In this document: one piece after another, positions 36,428 to 44,343 of the stretch | How the letters are laid out: the number at the start of each line of letters is the position of its first letter | Position numbering within the stretch: position 1 is the stretch's first letter | From: Sphingomonas palmae | GTDB taxonomy: Bacteria; Pseudomonadota; Alphaproteobacteria; Sphingomonadales; Sphingomonadaceae | Reading direction: 5' to 3' | Length of the DNA: 64,000 nucleotides | NCBI RefSeq assembly: GCF_900109565.1 | Contig: NZ_FNZZ01000003.1 | Location: 62,001-126,000 of the forward strand | The notes under the pieces: model-generated | Databases searched by the model: none | The model's input: the letters and a program-made list of their open reading frames with translations, nothing else | Told to the model about the DNA's origin: nothing | Position numbers and translations under genes: made by a program

Positions 36428-37867
36428 CTACTGAAAAAGTTTCGATACGGGCTTAACTATTTTATCCGCGTCCGTTTGCGTCATCATTCCACTCACCCAA
36501 TCAGCAACCATCGCTTGCCAAACAGACTGTTCAGGTACGCGTATAGCGTTGGATACCGCCTTTACCCATTTATGATGATCATCAATCGTAACTGCTTGGC
36601 TGATCGCTGACGCTACTTCCGAATAGTCTCGTTTAAGCATTTCAGGTATCGCACCAAAATTATTCGATATTGTTGCCTCAAAAACCAGTTTCTCAGGCGG
36701 AAGGCCGTCGCCAGGAAGGATCTCACATCCTGGAGCGGCCTCTTGATCTGCATCTAGAAATACGCTTGTCGGTCGGGCAAATCTATCAGCAGCTTTCATC
36801 TGTCCCAGCATCTTTGCAACTGACGCTGGGCCGCAAGGGGTCACTAAGATCGTCGGAAAGCGGTCTTGCAAACGTGCAGCTAGTACCTCCTCGACTAGTG
36901 CCTTCGCTGCTTCGTCTTCAACAAATATTTCTGCTTCGTAGTGTGCAACATCATCCATCTTAGTCATTGCGAAGTAGGGCGTTACCCCCCTCAGCACTGT
37001 CTTTCCGCCCGACGAATTTGAAATCTGTATACGAGCTCTCTCGGGTAGTTCCTCTAGAACATAGGGGGAATGAGTAGAAAAGATGAATTGCACGCTTTTT
37101 TCTCGTGCGATCGAAGCTAAATCTCGAACCAGTCTTCGTTGCGCCCGAGGATGAAGGGCTGTCTCAATCTCATCGATTAAAACAAGTGAGTTAGCAGGAA
37201 AATCCACGCTCATCATATCGGCTATGGTCATCTCTCCAGCCCCTTGGTGGAAGCCAGAATAACTTGCCGAGTTTGAAGACAGAACGGTAACCTGTCTCAC
37301 TTTGTCAACGGACGAAAGAGCCGACTTGGCGGCTGTATATGAACGTCCCAAGACCGCCGTGAGGCGCTTAACGGCATTATCAGAGTACAACGTCGCTGAA
37401 GTCTCTTTGACTCCGGCGCGCGCTATTCGAGCGTATCCTACCCTCGTGGACACCGGTTGAAGGCGTGATAAATCCATGTAGACAATAGCACGTTCGCGCC
37501 TCTCGGGGTTTCCGCGCCAGCGTCCCGACGGCTTCCGAACGCTACCTTGCCTAGACGACTCGCCCTCGCGCACGGAGTAGCGCAACTCAACCCCGGTTTG
37601 CGTGTCCCAGGCTGTGTCCGGGAAGAAATCAGATGCGAACCGATCAGTTGTTCCAGGAGATTTATAAACCGATGCAGCGGCCTGTAGAACAGTACTCTTT
37701 CCGGTTCCATTCTCTCCAACAATGGCGATTAATGGAAAGTTGAAATCGATTCTCTCGCCTTGCCAGCCTCGAACACCCTTAATTGAAAGCCATTCTAGCC
37801 TTTTAGGCCAGCCGTTGTTGGCGTCCCACTTATCGAAAAGTAGTTTGACTTCCTTGGACAGGGGCAT
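36428..37867 (-). CDS. OLD-like AAA ATPase with TOPRIM nuclease domain
   Basis: 479 residues. Walker A is GENGTGKST (residues 51-59), a signature-like GAGE is at 209-212, Walker B is LVLIDEIE (228-235) and the H-loop is STHSP (264-268). From about residue 310 a TOPRIM-like half follows, with the acidic residue E317 in IFVEDEAAK and DxD at 372-374 (FLDADQEA). This is the OLD-family architecture: an ATPase fused to a nuclease, known from phage P2 Old and from Gabija GajA. No GajB helicase is adjacent, so it looks like a single-gene type. It is visibly AT-richer than its neighbours and lacks their codon bias, which suggests transfer. A defence function is inferred. Confidence 0.82.
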   Translation of the reverse strand: MPLSKEVKLLFDKWDANNGWPKRLEWLSIKGVRGWQGERIDFNFPLIAIVGENGTGKSTVLQAAASVYKSPGTTDRFASDFFPDTAWDTQTGVELRYSVREGESSRQGSVRKPSGRWRGNPERRERAIVYMDLSRLQPVSTRVGYARIARAGVKETSATLYSDNAVKRLTAVLGRSYTAAKSALSSVDKVRQVTVLSSNSASYSGFHQGAGEMTIADMMSVDFPANSLVLIDEIETALHPRAQRRLVRDLASIAREKSVQFIFSTHSPYVLEELPERARIQISNSSGGKTVLRGVTPYFAMTKMDDVAHYEAEIFVEDEAAKALVEEVLAARLQDRFPTILVTPCGPASVAKMLGQMKAADRFARPTSVFLDADQEAAPGCEILPGDGLPPEKLVFEATISNNFGAIPEMLKRDYSEVASAISQAVTIDDHHKWVKAVSNAIRVPEQSVWQAMVADWVSGMMTQTDADKIVKPVSKLFQ

Positions 37868-37883
37868 TCAACGCCTCGTTGAA
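37867..37883 (-). promoter_or_regulatory. Palindrome touching the start codon of the OLD-like gene
   Basis: TTCAACG-CCT-CGTTGAA is a perfect inverted repeat whose last base is the first base of the start codon at 37867. On the transcript it would fold into a hairpin over the ribosome-binding region; as DNA it could bind a dimeric repressor. Confidence 0.5.
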
Positions 37884-37953
37884 GGTTTTAACTTGTGCTA
37901 TTTGTCTTTCGCGAGGCTAGGTCGGTTAGTCAAAGAGCATTCCTCACAGTTTC

Positions 37954-38008
37954 CGCCGCGGGCAAGGCCCGCGTCGTCGGTCGGCGCTATGGCGCCGCCG
38001 GCCGGGCG
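37954..38008 (-). repeat. REP-like repeat, copy A
   Basis: 55 bases, read on the minus strand, matching 49241-49295 at 52 positions. The sequence contains a GGCGC-GCGCC-type hairpin and a CGCGGGC-GCCCGCG hairpin. It lies just downstream of nrdB. Confidence 0.75.
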
Positions 38009-38060
38009 AGCCGCGGGGTCGCTCGGGGTTAGCTGACGCTAACCCCTTGCGCGGCTCGCC
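38005..38060 (-). terminator. Nested hairpins immediately after nrdB
   Basis: An outer 11-bp stem (GGCGAGCCGCG with CGCGGCTCGCC) encloses an inner perfect stem GGGGTTAGC-TGAC-GCTAACCCC. It begins one base beyond the nrdB stop codon on the minus strand. It probably terminates transcription or stabilises the nrdB 3-prime end. Confidence 0.7.
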
Positions 38061-39110
38061 TTACTCCGCCGCCACACCACCAAACATATCCGCCTCAGCC
38101 ACCACGTCCTCGTTCGCCGGCTTCGCGTCCTTCGCCTTCTTGCGTTTGTCGAACGCGTCCCAGACGTCGTTCCACTGGCCCTTGGTCGCGGCCTTCGAAT
38201 ATTCGGTCGCGCGGGTTTCGAAGAAGTTGGCGTGCTCGACGCCGTTCAACAGCGGGGTGAGCCACGGGATCGGGTGCTCGTCGATCATGTAGATCGGCTT
38301 CAGGCCCAGCTGCCCCATGCGCCAGTCGGCGATGTAGCGGATGTACTTCTTGATGTCCTTGGGCTTCATTCCCTCGACCGGGCCCATCTCGAACGCCAGG
38401 TCGATGAAATTGTCCTCCAGCCGGATCGTCGTCTGGCACACGTCGGCGATGTCGTCCTTGACCGCCTTGGTCAGGCACTGCCGCTCGGCGCAGAAGGCGT
38501 GGAACATGCGGATGATGCCTTCGCAGTGCAGGCTCTCGTCGCGCACCGACCAGCTGACGATCTGCCCCATGCCCTTCATCTTGTTGAAGCGCGGAAAGTT
38601 CATCAGCATCGCGAACGACGCGAACAGCTGCACACCCTCGGTAAAGCCGCCGAACATGGCGAGCGTGCGCGCGATATCCTCGTCCGAGTCGACGCCGAAG
38701 TTCTGCATGTAGTCATGCTTGTCCTTCATCTCGGCATATTCGAGGAAGGCGCCATACTCGCTCTCGGGCATGCCGATCGTGTCGAGCAGATGGCTGTAGG
38801 CGGCGATGTGCACCGTCTCCATGTTGCTGAACGCGGTCAGCATCATCTTGATCTCGGTCGGCTTGAACACGCGGCCGTATTTCTCGTGGTAGCAATCCTG
38901 CACCTCGACGTCGGCCTGCGTGAAGAAGCGGAAGATCTGCGTCAGCAGGTTGCGCTCGTGATCGGTCAGCTTCTGCGCCCAGTCGCGGCAATCCTCACCC
39001 AAGGGCACTTCCTCGGGCAGCCAGTGGAGCTGCTGCTGGCGCTTCCAGAACTCGAACGCCCAAGGGTATTCGAACGGCTTGTACTGCTTGGACGCGTGGA
39101 GGAGGGACAT
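38061..39110 (-). CDS. nrdB: Ribonucleoside-diphosphate reductase beta subunit (class I)
   Basis: 349 residues from the ATG at 39110. It carries the diiron site that generates the radical for ribonucleotide reduction. Ligand segments are visible in DHERNLLTQIFRFFTQADVEV, ETVHIAAYSHLLDTIG and WSVRDESLHCEGIIRMFH. A tyrosine at the radical position follows in the usual place. The partner nrdA is not in the window. Two small membrane genes precede it on the same strand. Confidence 0.97.
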   Translation of the reverse strand: MSLLHASKQYKPFEYPWAFEFWKRQQQLHWLPEEVPLGEDCRDWAQKLTDHERNLLTQIFRFFTQADVEVQDCYHEKYGRVFKPTEIKMMLTAFSNMETVHIAAYSHLLDTIGMPESEYGAFLEYAEMKDKHDYMQNFGVDSDEDIARTLAMFGGFTEGVQLFASFAMLMNFPRFNKMKGMGQIVSWSVRDESLHCEGIIRMFHAFCAERQCLTKAVKDDIADVCQTTIRLEDNFIDLAFEMGPVEGMKPKDIKKYIRYIADWRMGQLGLKPIYMIDEHPIPWLTPLLNGVEHANFFETRATEYSKAATKGQWNDVWDAFDKRKKAKDAKPANEDVVAEADMFGGVAAE

Positions 39111-39115
39111 GGGGC

Positions 39116-39325
39116 TTACTCCGACAGGATGGTGTTGAGGTGGTGGCCGGCGACGCCGAGCGTCAGCGCGCCGAGAAAACAATCGCGCGCACCCGTAAGC
39201 GCGGCGCGGGCAGGGAGCGCGCGCGGCAGGTGGCGGCGGCGCAGCTGCACGAGCCCGAGCGCGAACAGCAGCGCGCCCGCGATCAGCAATGCCGCGGTGG
39301 CGAGAAGCGCGAGCGGGTGCCTCAC
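39116..39325 (-). CDS. Small membrane protein upstream of nrdB
   Basis: 69 residues from a GTG at 39325 that overlaps the stop of the preceding gene (GTGA). One strong helix (PLALLATAALLIAGALLFALG) is followed by a basic loop and a second weaker hydrophobic stretch. It ends five bases before nrdB begins, so it is probably co-transcribed with it. No family recognised. Confidence 0.6.
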   Translation of the reverse strand: MRHPLALLATAALLIAGALLFALGLVQLRRRHLPRALPARAALTGARDCFLGALTLGVAGHHLNTILSE

Positions 39326-39558
39326 AGTGCGTCGCTCTCGCTGCTTCGGGTTAACGCCGCGTCTTCGCTGCTCCACTGCTGCATCGCCGCCGCGCTCATC
39401 GCCAGCACCGCGCCGCCCGACAGCAGCATGATGCCGACCATGCGGAACACATAGACCTTGGCCGGGCCGCTCGGCCGGGTGAGCGCGAGGAGCAGGCCTG
39501 CGCCGACGAGCGCGAGCACGCCTGCGACCGCGTACATGATGATGATCTGCCAGCTCAT
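39322..39558 (-). CDS. Small two-helix membrane protein
   Basis: 78 residues from the ATG at 39558. Two helices (IIIMYAVAGVLALVGAGLLLAL and VFRMVGIMLLSGGAVLAMSAAAM) around a short polar loop. It overlaps the next small gene by four bases, which supports translation. It leads the unit that includes nrdB. Function unknown. Confidence 0.6.
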   Translation of the reverse strand: MSWQIIIMYAVAGVLALVGAGLLLALTRPSGPAKVYVFRMVGIMLLSGGAVLAMSAAAMQQWSSEDAALTRSSESDAL

Positions 39559-39647
39559 GCCGCGCGCACCGAAGCGTGTGCGGGCGATGCGACCAACGGC
39601 CGGGTCGTGCGTTGCGCCCCCGAACCCATCAAGCAAGGAGTGACACG

Positions 39648-39896
39648 ATGGTCGATGCCAGCCAGATCAAGGAACATGCCGAAGTCATCGGTGCCGACGG
39701 CACCCACGTCGGCACGGTCGACCACGTTCAGGGCGACCGCATCAAGCTGACCAAGAACGACTCGCCGCAGACACAGGACGGGCAGGGCGCGAAGCACCAT
39801 TACATCTCGATCGGCCTCGTCGCCGATGTCGAGGACGGCAAGGTGCGGCTGTCGGCGAACGGCGCCGAGGCGGTGCAGTTCGAGGAATCGGAGTAA
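39648..39896 (+). CDS. DUF2171-domain protein
   Basis: 82 residues from the ATG at 39648 with AAGGAG upstream. The DUF2171 core VIGADGTHVGTVDHVQGDRIKLTKND and HYISIGLVADVEDGKVRLS is clear. The family resembles a PRC-barrel-like fold and is often stress-linked, but no activity is known. It is a single-gene unit with a terminator downstream. Confidence 0.88.
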   Translation: MVDASQIKEHAEVIGADGTHVGTVDHVQGDRIKLTKNDSPQTQDGQGAKHHYISIGLVADVEDGKVRLSANGAEAVQFEESE

Positions 39897-39923
39897 CGCA
39901 CGACGCCCATTACGGGCACGTGC

Positions 39924-39966
39924 AGCCCCGGTTCGCGTGTCCAGAGCGGGCAGGCGGGCCGGGGCT
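39924..39966 (+). terminator. Terminator of the DUF2171 gene
   Basis: AGCCCCGG pairs perfectly with CCGGGGCT around a 27-base loop and is followed by TTTCGTT. It starts 28 bases after the stop. Confidence 0.7.
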
Positions 39967-40593
39967 TTCGTTGTGCGCCGCATCGATCGACCGCAGCGTG
40001 CACACGGCAGCGCGATGCGCGCGGAGTGCGCAGCGGCGTGCATCGTGTCTCGGCTCGATTCGACCAACGTCTGCTCCCGGTGCGAGGCGGCGAGACGCTC
40101 GCCGACCTGCCCGCGGATGATACGGGAAAGCGGGCTGCATCACCACCCCGCTCCGAGGCTCGCAGCGACGTTTTTCTGTGCACAAATCGGCTATGTAGGT
40201 GTGGCTGGCGGGATCGCCCGCTAGATATAGTGAGTGCCGTTGTGACGTGCGCGGGAGCTGGGCTACTGGCAGGCGGACGGATGTACCCGCTATGTTCCGT
40301 GTGTTGTCGAGTCGGGTTTGGCGACGAGCGCGCAACCTGAGCGAGGTGCGTTCAACGCAGCGGCGATGAGCGGGGTCGCTCTCTGCGGCTCTGAAGGCTG
40401 GTCTCGACGAGGGCGAGGGTTGGAGCAGCAGGCGAAGGCATGCTGGTCGGGCTTCGACCGCCGATCCGCATCATCGCGCTTGGGCGGGCGCTTTGCTATT
40501 TCGGTGCACTAAGAACTTCGGCGCGTGCCCACGGCTGGAATTCTCGTCGCCCGCTACCCTGCCGCGATCACGCGGCAGGTGTCGCGCCTCGCT
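39967..40593. other. Gene-poor stretch, no convincing gene
   Basis: The frames in this stretch lack protein-like composition or recognisable motifs. It contains a hairpin near its right end, which is listed separately. Confidence 0.5.
40559..40578 (-). terminator. Hairpin downstream of the secreted protein gene
   Basis: CTGCCGCG-ATCA-CGCGGCAG is a perfect 8-bp hairpin 16 bases beyond the stop of the gene at 40594. No clear U-tract follows. Confidence 0.5.
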
Positions 40594-41277
40594 TCAACGA
40601 GCGGCGTATTTGACCGGGACCAGCGGGTCGCCGCACTTCTTGACGTTATAGTCGCTGCCCTTCCAGCACATCTTCTCGAACCGCGGCAGCGTCGCGGGCA
40701 GGGGGCGGCCTGTGCGCACGATCGCCTGGTCGCCCCACGGCGTCAGGCTGTTGCGCAGCTCGCGCATGCGGTCGAGCGACAGGCGGGTGAACTGGCCGCG
40801 CGGGCTGAACAGCGCCTCGCGTCCTATGTCGCCCGCGACGCGGCAGAAGTTGAACTGCGAATTGACCGTCGCGAAGCTGGAATAGGTACGGGTGCCGAAC
40901 TGGTCGAGCGCTTGCTGGCCTTCCTTCTTGGTCTTGGCGGTGCGCAGGAAATATTTGGTCAGCGTGTCGTACGAAGACTTGAGCTCGTCCTCATGGTCGG
41001 TCAGCAGCGCGTTGTATTTGTCGACCGTCAGCAGCGTCGGCTCGAACTGGCATTGCAGCGCGGCGACGTTGAGCGCGGCGCGCATGTTCCACGCCACACC
41101 CGCGCGCTGCTCGGCGTCGGTGGCGCCGGGCAGGGCCATGCCCACGTCGGGCTCTGTGCCCGTGATCGCGGCACCGCTCAGGTCCTTGTGCTGCAGATAG
41201 AATTGCGCGGACGCCGATACGCTGGACAACGCGCACACGGTTGCGGCGCACACGCCGACGAACCGAACCAACCCCAT
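40594..41277 (-). CDS. Secreted protein of unknown function
   Basis: 227 residues from the ATG at 41277, which has GGAG eight bases upstream. A signal peptide ends near SSVSASAQ. The mature part is helical and carries three cysteines (LQCQFEPT, FNFCRVAGD and KMCWKG...KKCGD), the last pair likely forming a disulfide. No family recognised. Upstream are a 12-bp palindrome and a perfect FNR-type box, so it may respond to oxygen. Confidence 0.7.
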   Translation of the reverse strand: MGLVRFVGVCAATVCALSSVSASAQFYLQHKDLSGAAITGTEPDVGMALPGATDAEQRAGVAWNMRAALNVAALQCQFEPTLLTVDKYNALLTDHEDELKSSYDTLTKYFLRTAKTKKEGQQALDQFGTRTYSSFATVNSQFNFCRVAGDIGREALFSPRGQFTRLSLDRMRELRNSLTPWGDQAIVRTGRPLPATLPRFEKMCWKGSDYNVKKCGDPLVPVKYAAR

Positions 41278-41333
41278 GTTCCGAACTCCTCGCCCGCGCG
41301 ACCCCGTCTCGCGCCCTGATGGGTCCGGCTTTT

Positions 41334-41345
41334 ACCAACGTTGGT
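41334..41345 (-). promoter_or_regulatory. Palindrome upstream of the secreted protein gene
   Basis: ACCAACGTTGGT is a perfect 12-base palindrome 57 bases upstream of the start at 41277, a distance compatible with a repressor operator. Confidence 0.35.
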
Positions 41346-41455
41346 TAATGCGCCCAAGCGATTTCTGCCACGATTTGCTGGCGTTCCGTCGCAAAACGGA
41401 GACGGGATCGAAACGATTCGAGCCCGCGTGCGTGCGACCTCGTCGCTCTCGCACC

Positions 41456-41469
41456 TTGATCGCGATCAA
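41456..41469 (-). promoter_or_regulatory. FNR/FixK-type box upstream of 40594-41277
   Basis: TTGATCGCGATCAA is a perfect TTGAT-N4-ATCAA palindrome. It lies between the terminator of the Met-rich lipoprotein gene and the secreted protein gene, about 185 bases before its ATG. Confidence 0.55.
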
Positions 41470-41515
41470 TATTCCCTGCTGTCGGGAAGGCGCCGACGTG
41501 GATCGATCGGACAAC

Positions 41516-41550
41516 GAAAAAGGCCGCCCGGTCGCCCGGACGGCCTTTCG
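41516..41550 (-). terminator. Terminator of the Met-rich lipoprotein gene
   Basis: AAAGGCCG with CGGCCTTT forms the outer stem, with a GC-rich top and, on the minus strand, a TTTTTC tail. It lies about 25 bases beyond the stop. Confidence 0.82.
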
Positions 41551-41574
41551 CATCGTAAGTGCCCGAAGGGCAGA

Positions 41575-41853
41575 TTACATCGCGTTGGTCGTGGTCGTGG
41601 TCATGGTGTTCGACATCATCATGTCGTTGCCCATGCCGGCGCCCATCGTGTCGTTCGCCATCATGCCGCCGTTCATGCTGCCGTCGACGGCGGTCATGTT
41701 GTCCGACATGGTGTCCATGCCCTCGGTGGCGTTCATGTCGGTGATCATGGTGTTGTCGGTGGTGGTCTCGGTCTTCGAACCGCACGCCGAAACCGCGAGG
41801 GCGGCTGCCGCGAGTGCCGAGCCGGTCAGAACCTTGGTGATGATGGCACGCAT
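41575..41853 (-). CDS. Met/Thr-rich lipoprotein
   Basis: 92 residues from the ATG at 41853, with GGGAGC upstream. The signal ends in a lipobox (AVSAC), so the mature cysteine is at about residue 23. The rest is low-complexity: about 18 methionines in about 65 residues, with many Asn, Thr, Asp and Gly (for example NDMMMSNTM). A copper or metal-binding role is suggested by the composition but not demonstrated. Confidence 0.65.
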   Translation of the reverse strand: MRAIITKVLTGSALAAAALAVSACGSKTETTTDNTMITDMNATEGMDTMSDNMTAVDGSMNGGMMANDTMGAGMGNDMMMSNTMTTTTTNAM

Positions 41854-41945
41854 GAATTTGCTCCCTAGACTATAAGATTTGGAGACCGTTGGGGTCGTGG
41901 AATTACCCAAATCAGGTACGATGGTAATCGGTACGCGACCACCCC

Positions 41946-42611
41946 TCAAGCCTCGATTTCACCGTGACAAGAAAGGCTTTGGAGAAAAGGTCTGGCGGTG
42001 AACGCCAGCGCGGCGTCGAAGGTTGCATGGCTGGTCGGTTTTTCAAGCGCTTGCGCGCTCGTGACCGGATAATCGGCGATCCCGCACGGTACGATCCCGC
42101 CGAAATGCGACAGGTCGGGGGAGAGGTTGACCGCGAAGCCGTGCAGCGTGACCCAGCGGCGCACGCGAATCCCGATCGCGCCGATCTTCGCCTCCTGTCC
42201 CGATCGGTCGTGCGTCCAAATGCCGATGCGGCCGGGCGCGCGGAAACTGTCGATCCCGACATGCGCCAGCGCCGCGATCACCCATCCCTCGACCGCGTGG
42301 ACGAAGCAGCGCACGTCGCGCCCGCGCTTGTTCAGGTCGAGCACCAGATAGCCGACGCGCTGACCGGGCCCGTGATAGGTGTAGCGCCCACCGCGCCCCG
42401 CCGGCATCACCGGAAAGCGCGCGTCGACCAGCTCGGCCGGGTCGGCGCTGGTCCCCGCGGTGTAGACCGGCGGGTGTTCGAGCAGCCAGATCAGCTCGCG
42501 CGCCTCGCCCGCCGCGACCGCGGCGGCGCGCGCCTCCATCTCGGCTAGCGACTGGTCGTACGGCGTCAGCCCCGGCGTCACGCGCCATTCGATATCGTCA
42601 AGTCCGTTCAC
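41946..42611 (-). CDS. lipB: Octanoyltransferase (lipoate biosynthesis)
   Basis: About 221 residues from a GTG at 42611. It transfers octanoyl groups from acyl carrier protein to lipoyl domains. The family segment [21 protein letters not shown] is present, the catalytic lysine is in [12 protein letters not shown], and the catalytic cysteine is in [13 protein letters not shown]. An earlier ATG at 42665 would add a basic leader and overlap the divergent gene's 5-prime region, so I prefer the GTG. Confidence 0.92.
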   Translation of the reverse strand: MNGLDDIEWRVTPGLTPYDQSLAEMEARAAAVAAGEARELIWLLEHPPVYTAGTSADPAELVDARFPVMPAGRGGRYTYHGPGQRVGYLVLDLNKRGRDVRCFVHAVEGWVIAALAHVGIDSFRAPGRIGIWTHDRSGQEAKIGAIGIRVRRWVTLHGFAVNLSPDLSHFGGIVPCGIADYPVTSAQALEKPTSHATFDAALAFTARPFLQSLSCHGEIEA

Positions 42612-42748
42612 GCCGCCCCAGATGCGATGCGGTTGCCGCAATGGCAATGATGCGACCGGCGTCATCGCGGGCGAACGCGCGCCTCCTGCCCGGCTGGCAT
42701 GCGCGCGGCGGATCGGCTACGCCGCGGCGGCGAACAACGGGGGTGACG

Positions 42749-43600
42749 ATGGCAGGCACGCGCATGGGGGTCCGCATGGGGCTGGTGTGGGACCGCACGG
42801 TCGATGTGCTGCAGGGGCGCAGTGGCATCCTGGCGCGGTTGGCGATCCTGTTCCTGTTCGTGCCCGGCGTCGTGAGCGCCGCGGTGAGCAGCGCGGCGAC
42901 GCCCGGCACGCCGCTGGCGTTCGTATCCTCGCTCGCCTCGATCGCGGCCAGCATCATCCTGATTGCGGGCGTGCTCGCGATCACCGCGGTGGCGAGCGAC
43001 CCCGAGGTCGATGCGGCGCAGGCGACGCGGATCGCGTTCGCGCGGCTGCTGCCGGCGCTGGGCGCGATCGCGCTGGTCATGGTCGTCCTGTTCGTCGTCA
43101 TGATCCCCATCACGCTGCTGATCATGCACGCGGGCGCGACGTTCAATCCCGCGACCGGTCGCTTTGATCTGGCGCGCGCGAGCGGCAGTGCGCTTCAACT
43201 GGCGGGGGTGATCGGGCTGCTCGCGCTGATCGTCGGCCTGTGGCTGACCGCCAAGATCGCGCCCTTGTTCGCGGTGATCGTGAACGAGCGTCGCGGGCTG
43301 GGGGCGTTCGCGCGCAGTTTCCGCCTGACGCGCGGCTCGACGCTGCGGCTCGTCGGCGTGATCATCCTCTACGGCATCGTCGTGATCGTCGCGGTAATGG
43401 CAGCGACGCTGATCGCGGGGATCGCCGCGCGGCTGCTGCTCGGCCCCGACGCTCCCGGCGGCGTCACGTTCGTGACCGGCGTCGCCTCGTCCGCGGTCAC
43501 CGCGCTGCTGACGGTGGTGCAGACGGTGTTCTACGCGCGTTTCTACGTCGCCGCGCGCGAGCATGAAGAGCCGGTGACGGACGCGCCGCTCGAACCATGA
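42749..43600 (+). CDS. Polytopic membrane protein (GPDPase-memb-like)
   Basis: 283 residues from the ATG at 42749 with ACGGGGG upstream. Six or so hydrophobic helices, including GILARLAILFLFVPGVVSAAV, LGAIALVMVVLFVVMIPI, and VIGLLALIVGLWLTAKIAPLFAVIV. It resembles the membrane domain family found near glycerophosphodiester phosphodiesterases, but no enzyme motif is visible. It overlaps the next membrane gene (ATGA). Confidence 0.72.
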   Translation: MAGTRMGVRMGLVWDRTVDVLQGRSGILARLAILFLFVPGVVSAAVSSAATPGTPLAFVSSLASIAASIILIAGVLAITAVASDPEVDAAQATRIAFARLLPALGAIALVMVVLFVVMIPITLLIMHAGATFNPATGRFDLARASGSALQLAGVIGLLALIVGLWLTAKIAPLFAVIVNERRGLGAFARSFRLTRGSTLRLVGVIILYGIVVIVAVMAATLIAGIAARLLLGPDAPGGVTFVTGVASSAVTALLTVVQTVFYARFYVAAREHEEPVTDAPLEP

Positions 43601-44343
43601 CACTCACCTTCTCGCGGCTGCTCGCCGATGCCTGGTCGCTGTTCCGGCGTCAGGCCGACCTGATCCTGCGCATCGCGCTGCCGCTCGTCGTCTTCCCCGC
43701 CTTCGCGGTGCAATTGCTGTGCGATCCCTTGCCGCCGCTGCCGCCGCCCCCGCGCGATCAGCCGATGCTGGAGGCGTGGATCGCGCAGGTCGGCGTCTGG
43801 GGACAGACGAACGCGATCTGGTACCTGCTCGCCGACGCGGTCAGCGTGTTCGGCCTCGCCGCGATCGCGATCCTGCTGCTCGACCCCGATCGCCCGGTGG
43901 TAGCGGGCGCGCTGCGCACCGCGGGAACGCGGCTGGTCGCGTTCATCCTCGCCAGCCTGCTGATCGCGGTGCCGGTCGGCATGAGCATGTGGCTGTTCGT
44001 GCTGCCCGGATTGTGGGTGCAAGGGAGGCTATCGGCGGTGATCCCGCTGCTCGCGCGTGCACCGGGACAGCGCGTGGTGCCTGCGATCCGCACCTCGTGG
44101 CGCGCGACCCGCGGGGCAGGGTTCGCACTCGCCGGCGCGGTCGTGTCGGTGTTCCTGCTGCAATGGCTCGCGATCGTGCCGCTCCTGTCCGCCGACGAGT
44201 GGCTGCGCGCACCCGGCAACGACAATCCGCTGGTGCTGAGCGTCGTCGACGGCGGAATCGCATTGCTCGGCGGCGCGTACCACCTTTCCGTGCTGATGAT
44301 CGGCGTCGCGGCCTATATCCGGCTGGCGAGAAAGGGCAGCTGA
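43597..44343 (+). CDS. Polytopic membrane protein, paralogous to its neighbour
   Basis: 248 residues with about six helices (ADLILRIALPLVVFPAFAVQLL first, then FGLAAIAILLLDPDRPVV, and FALAGAVVSVFLLQWLAIV). Length and helix spacing echo the preceding protein, including a VQGRLSAVIPLLARAPGQR segment resembling its VNERRGLGAFARSFRL, so the two may form a complex. Function unknown. Its 3-prime end overlaps the convergent GNAT gene by about 30 bases. Confidence 0.7.
   Translation: MTLTFSRLLADAWSLFRRQADLILRIALPLVVFPAFAVQLLCDPLPPLPPPPRDQPMLEAWIAQVGVWGQTNAIWYLLADAVSVFGLAAIAILLLDPDRPVVAGALRTAGTRLVAFILASLLIAVPVGMSMWLFVLPGLWVQGRLSAVIPLLARAPGQRVVPAIRTSWRATRGAGFALAGAVVSVFLLQWLAIVPLLSADEWLRAPGNDNPLVLSVVDGGIALLGGAYHLSVLMIGVAAYIRLARKGS

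Noticed and set aside
36428-37867. A complete Gabija or PARIS system
   Set aside because: The second gene (helicase GajB or the PARIS partner) is absent on both sides, so only a stand-alone OLD-like gene is claimed.
41276-41875. Plus-strand frames opposite the Met-rich lipoprotein
   Set aside because: The lipoprotein has a lipobox, ribosome-binding site and terminator on the minus strand; the plus-strand frame has none.
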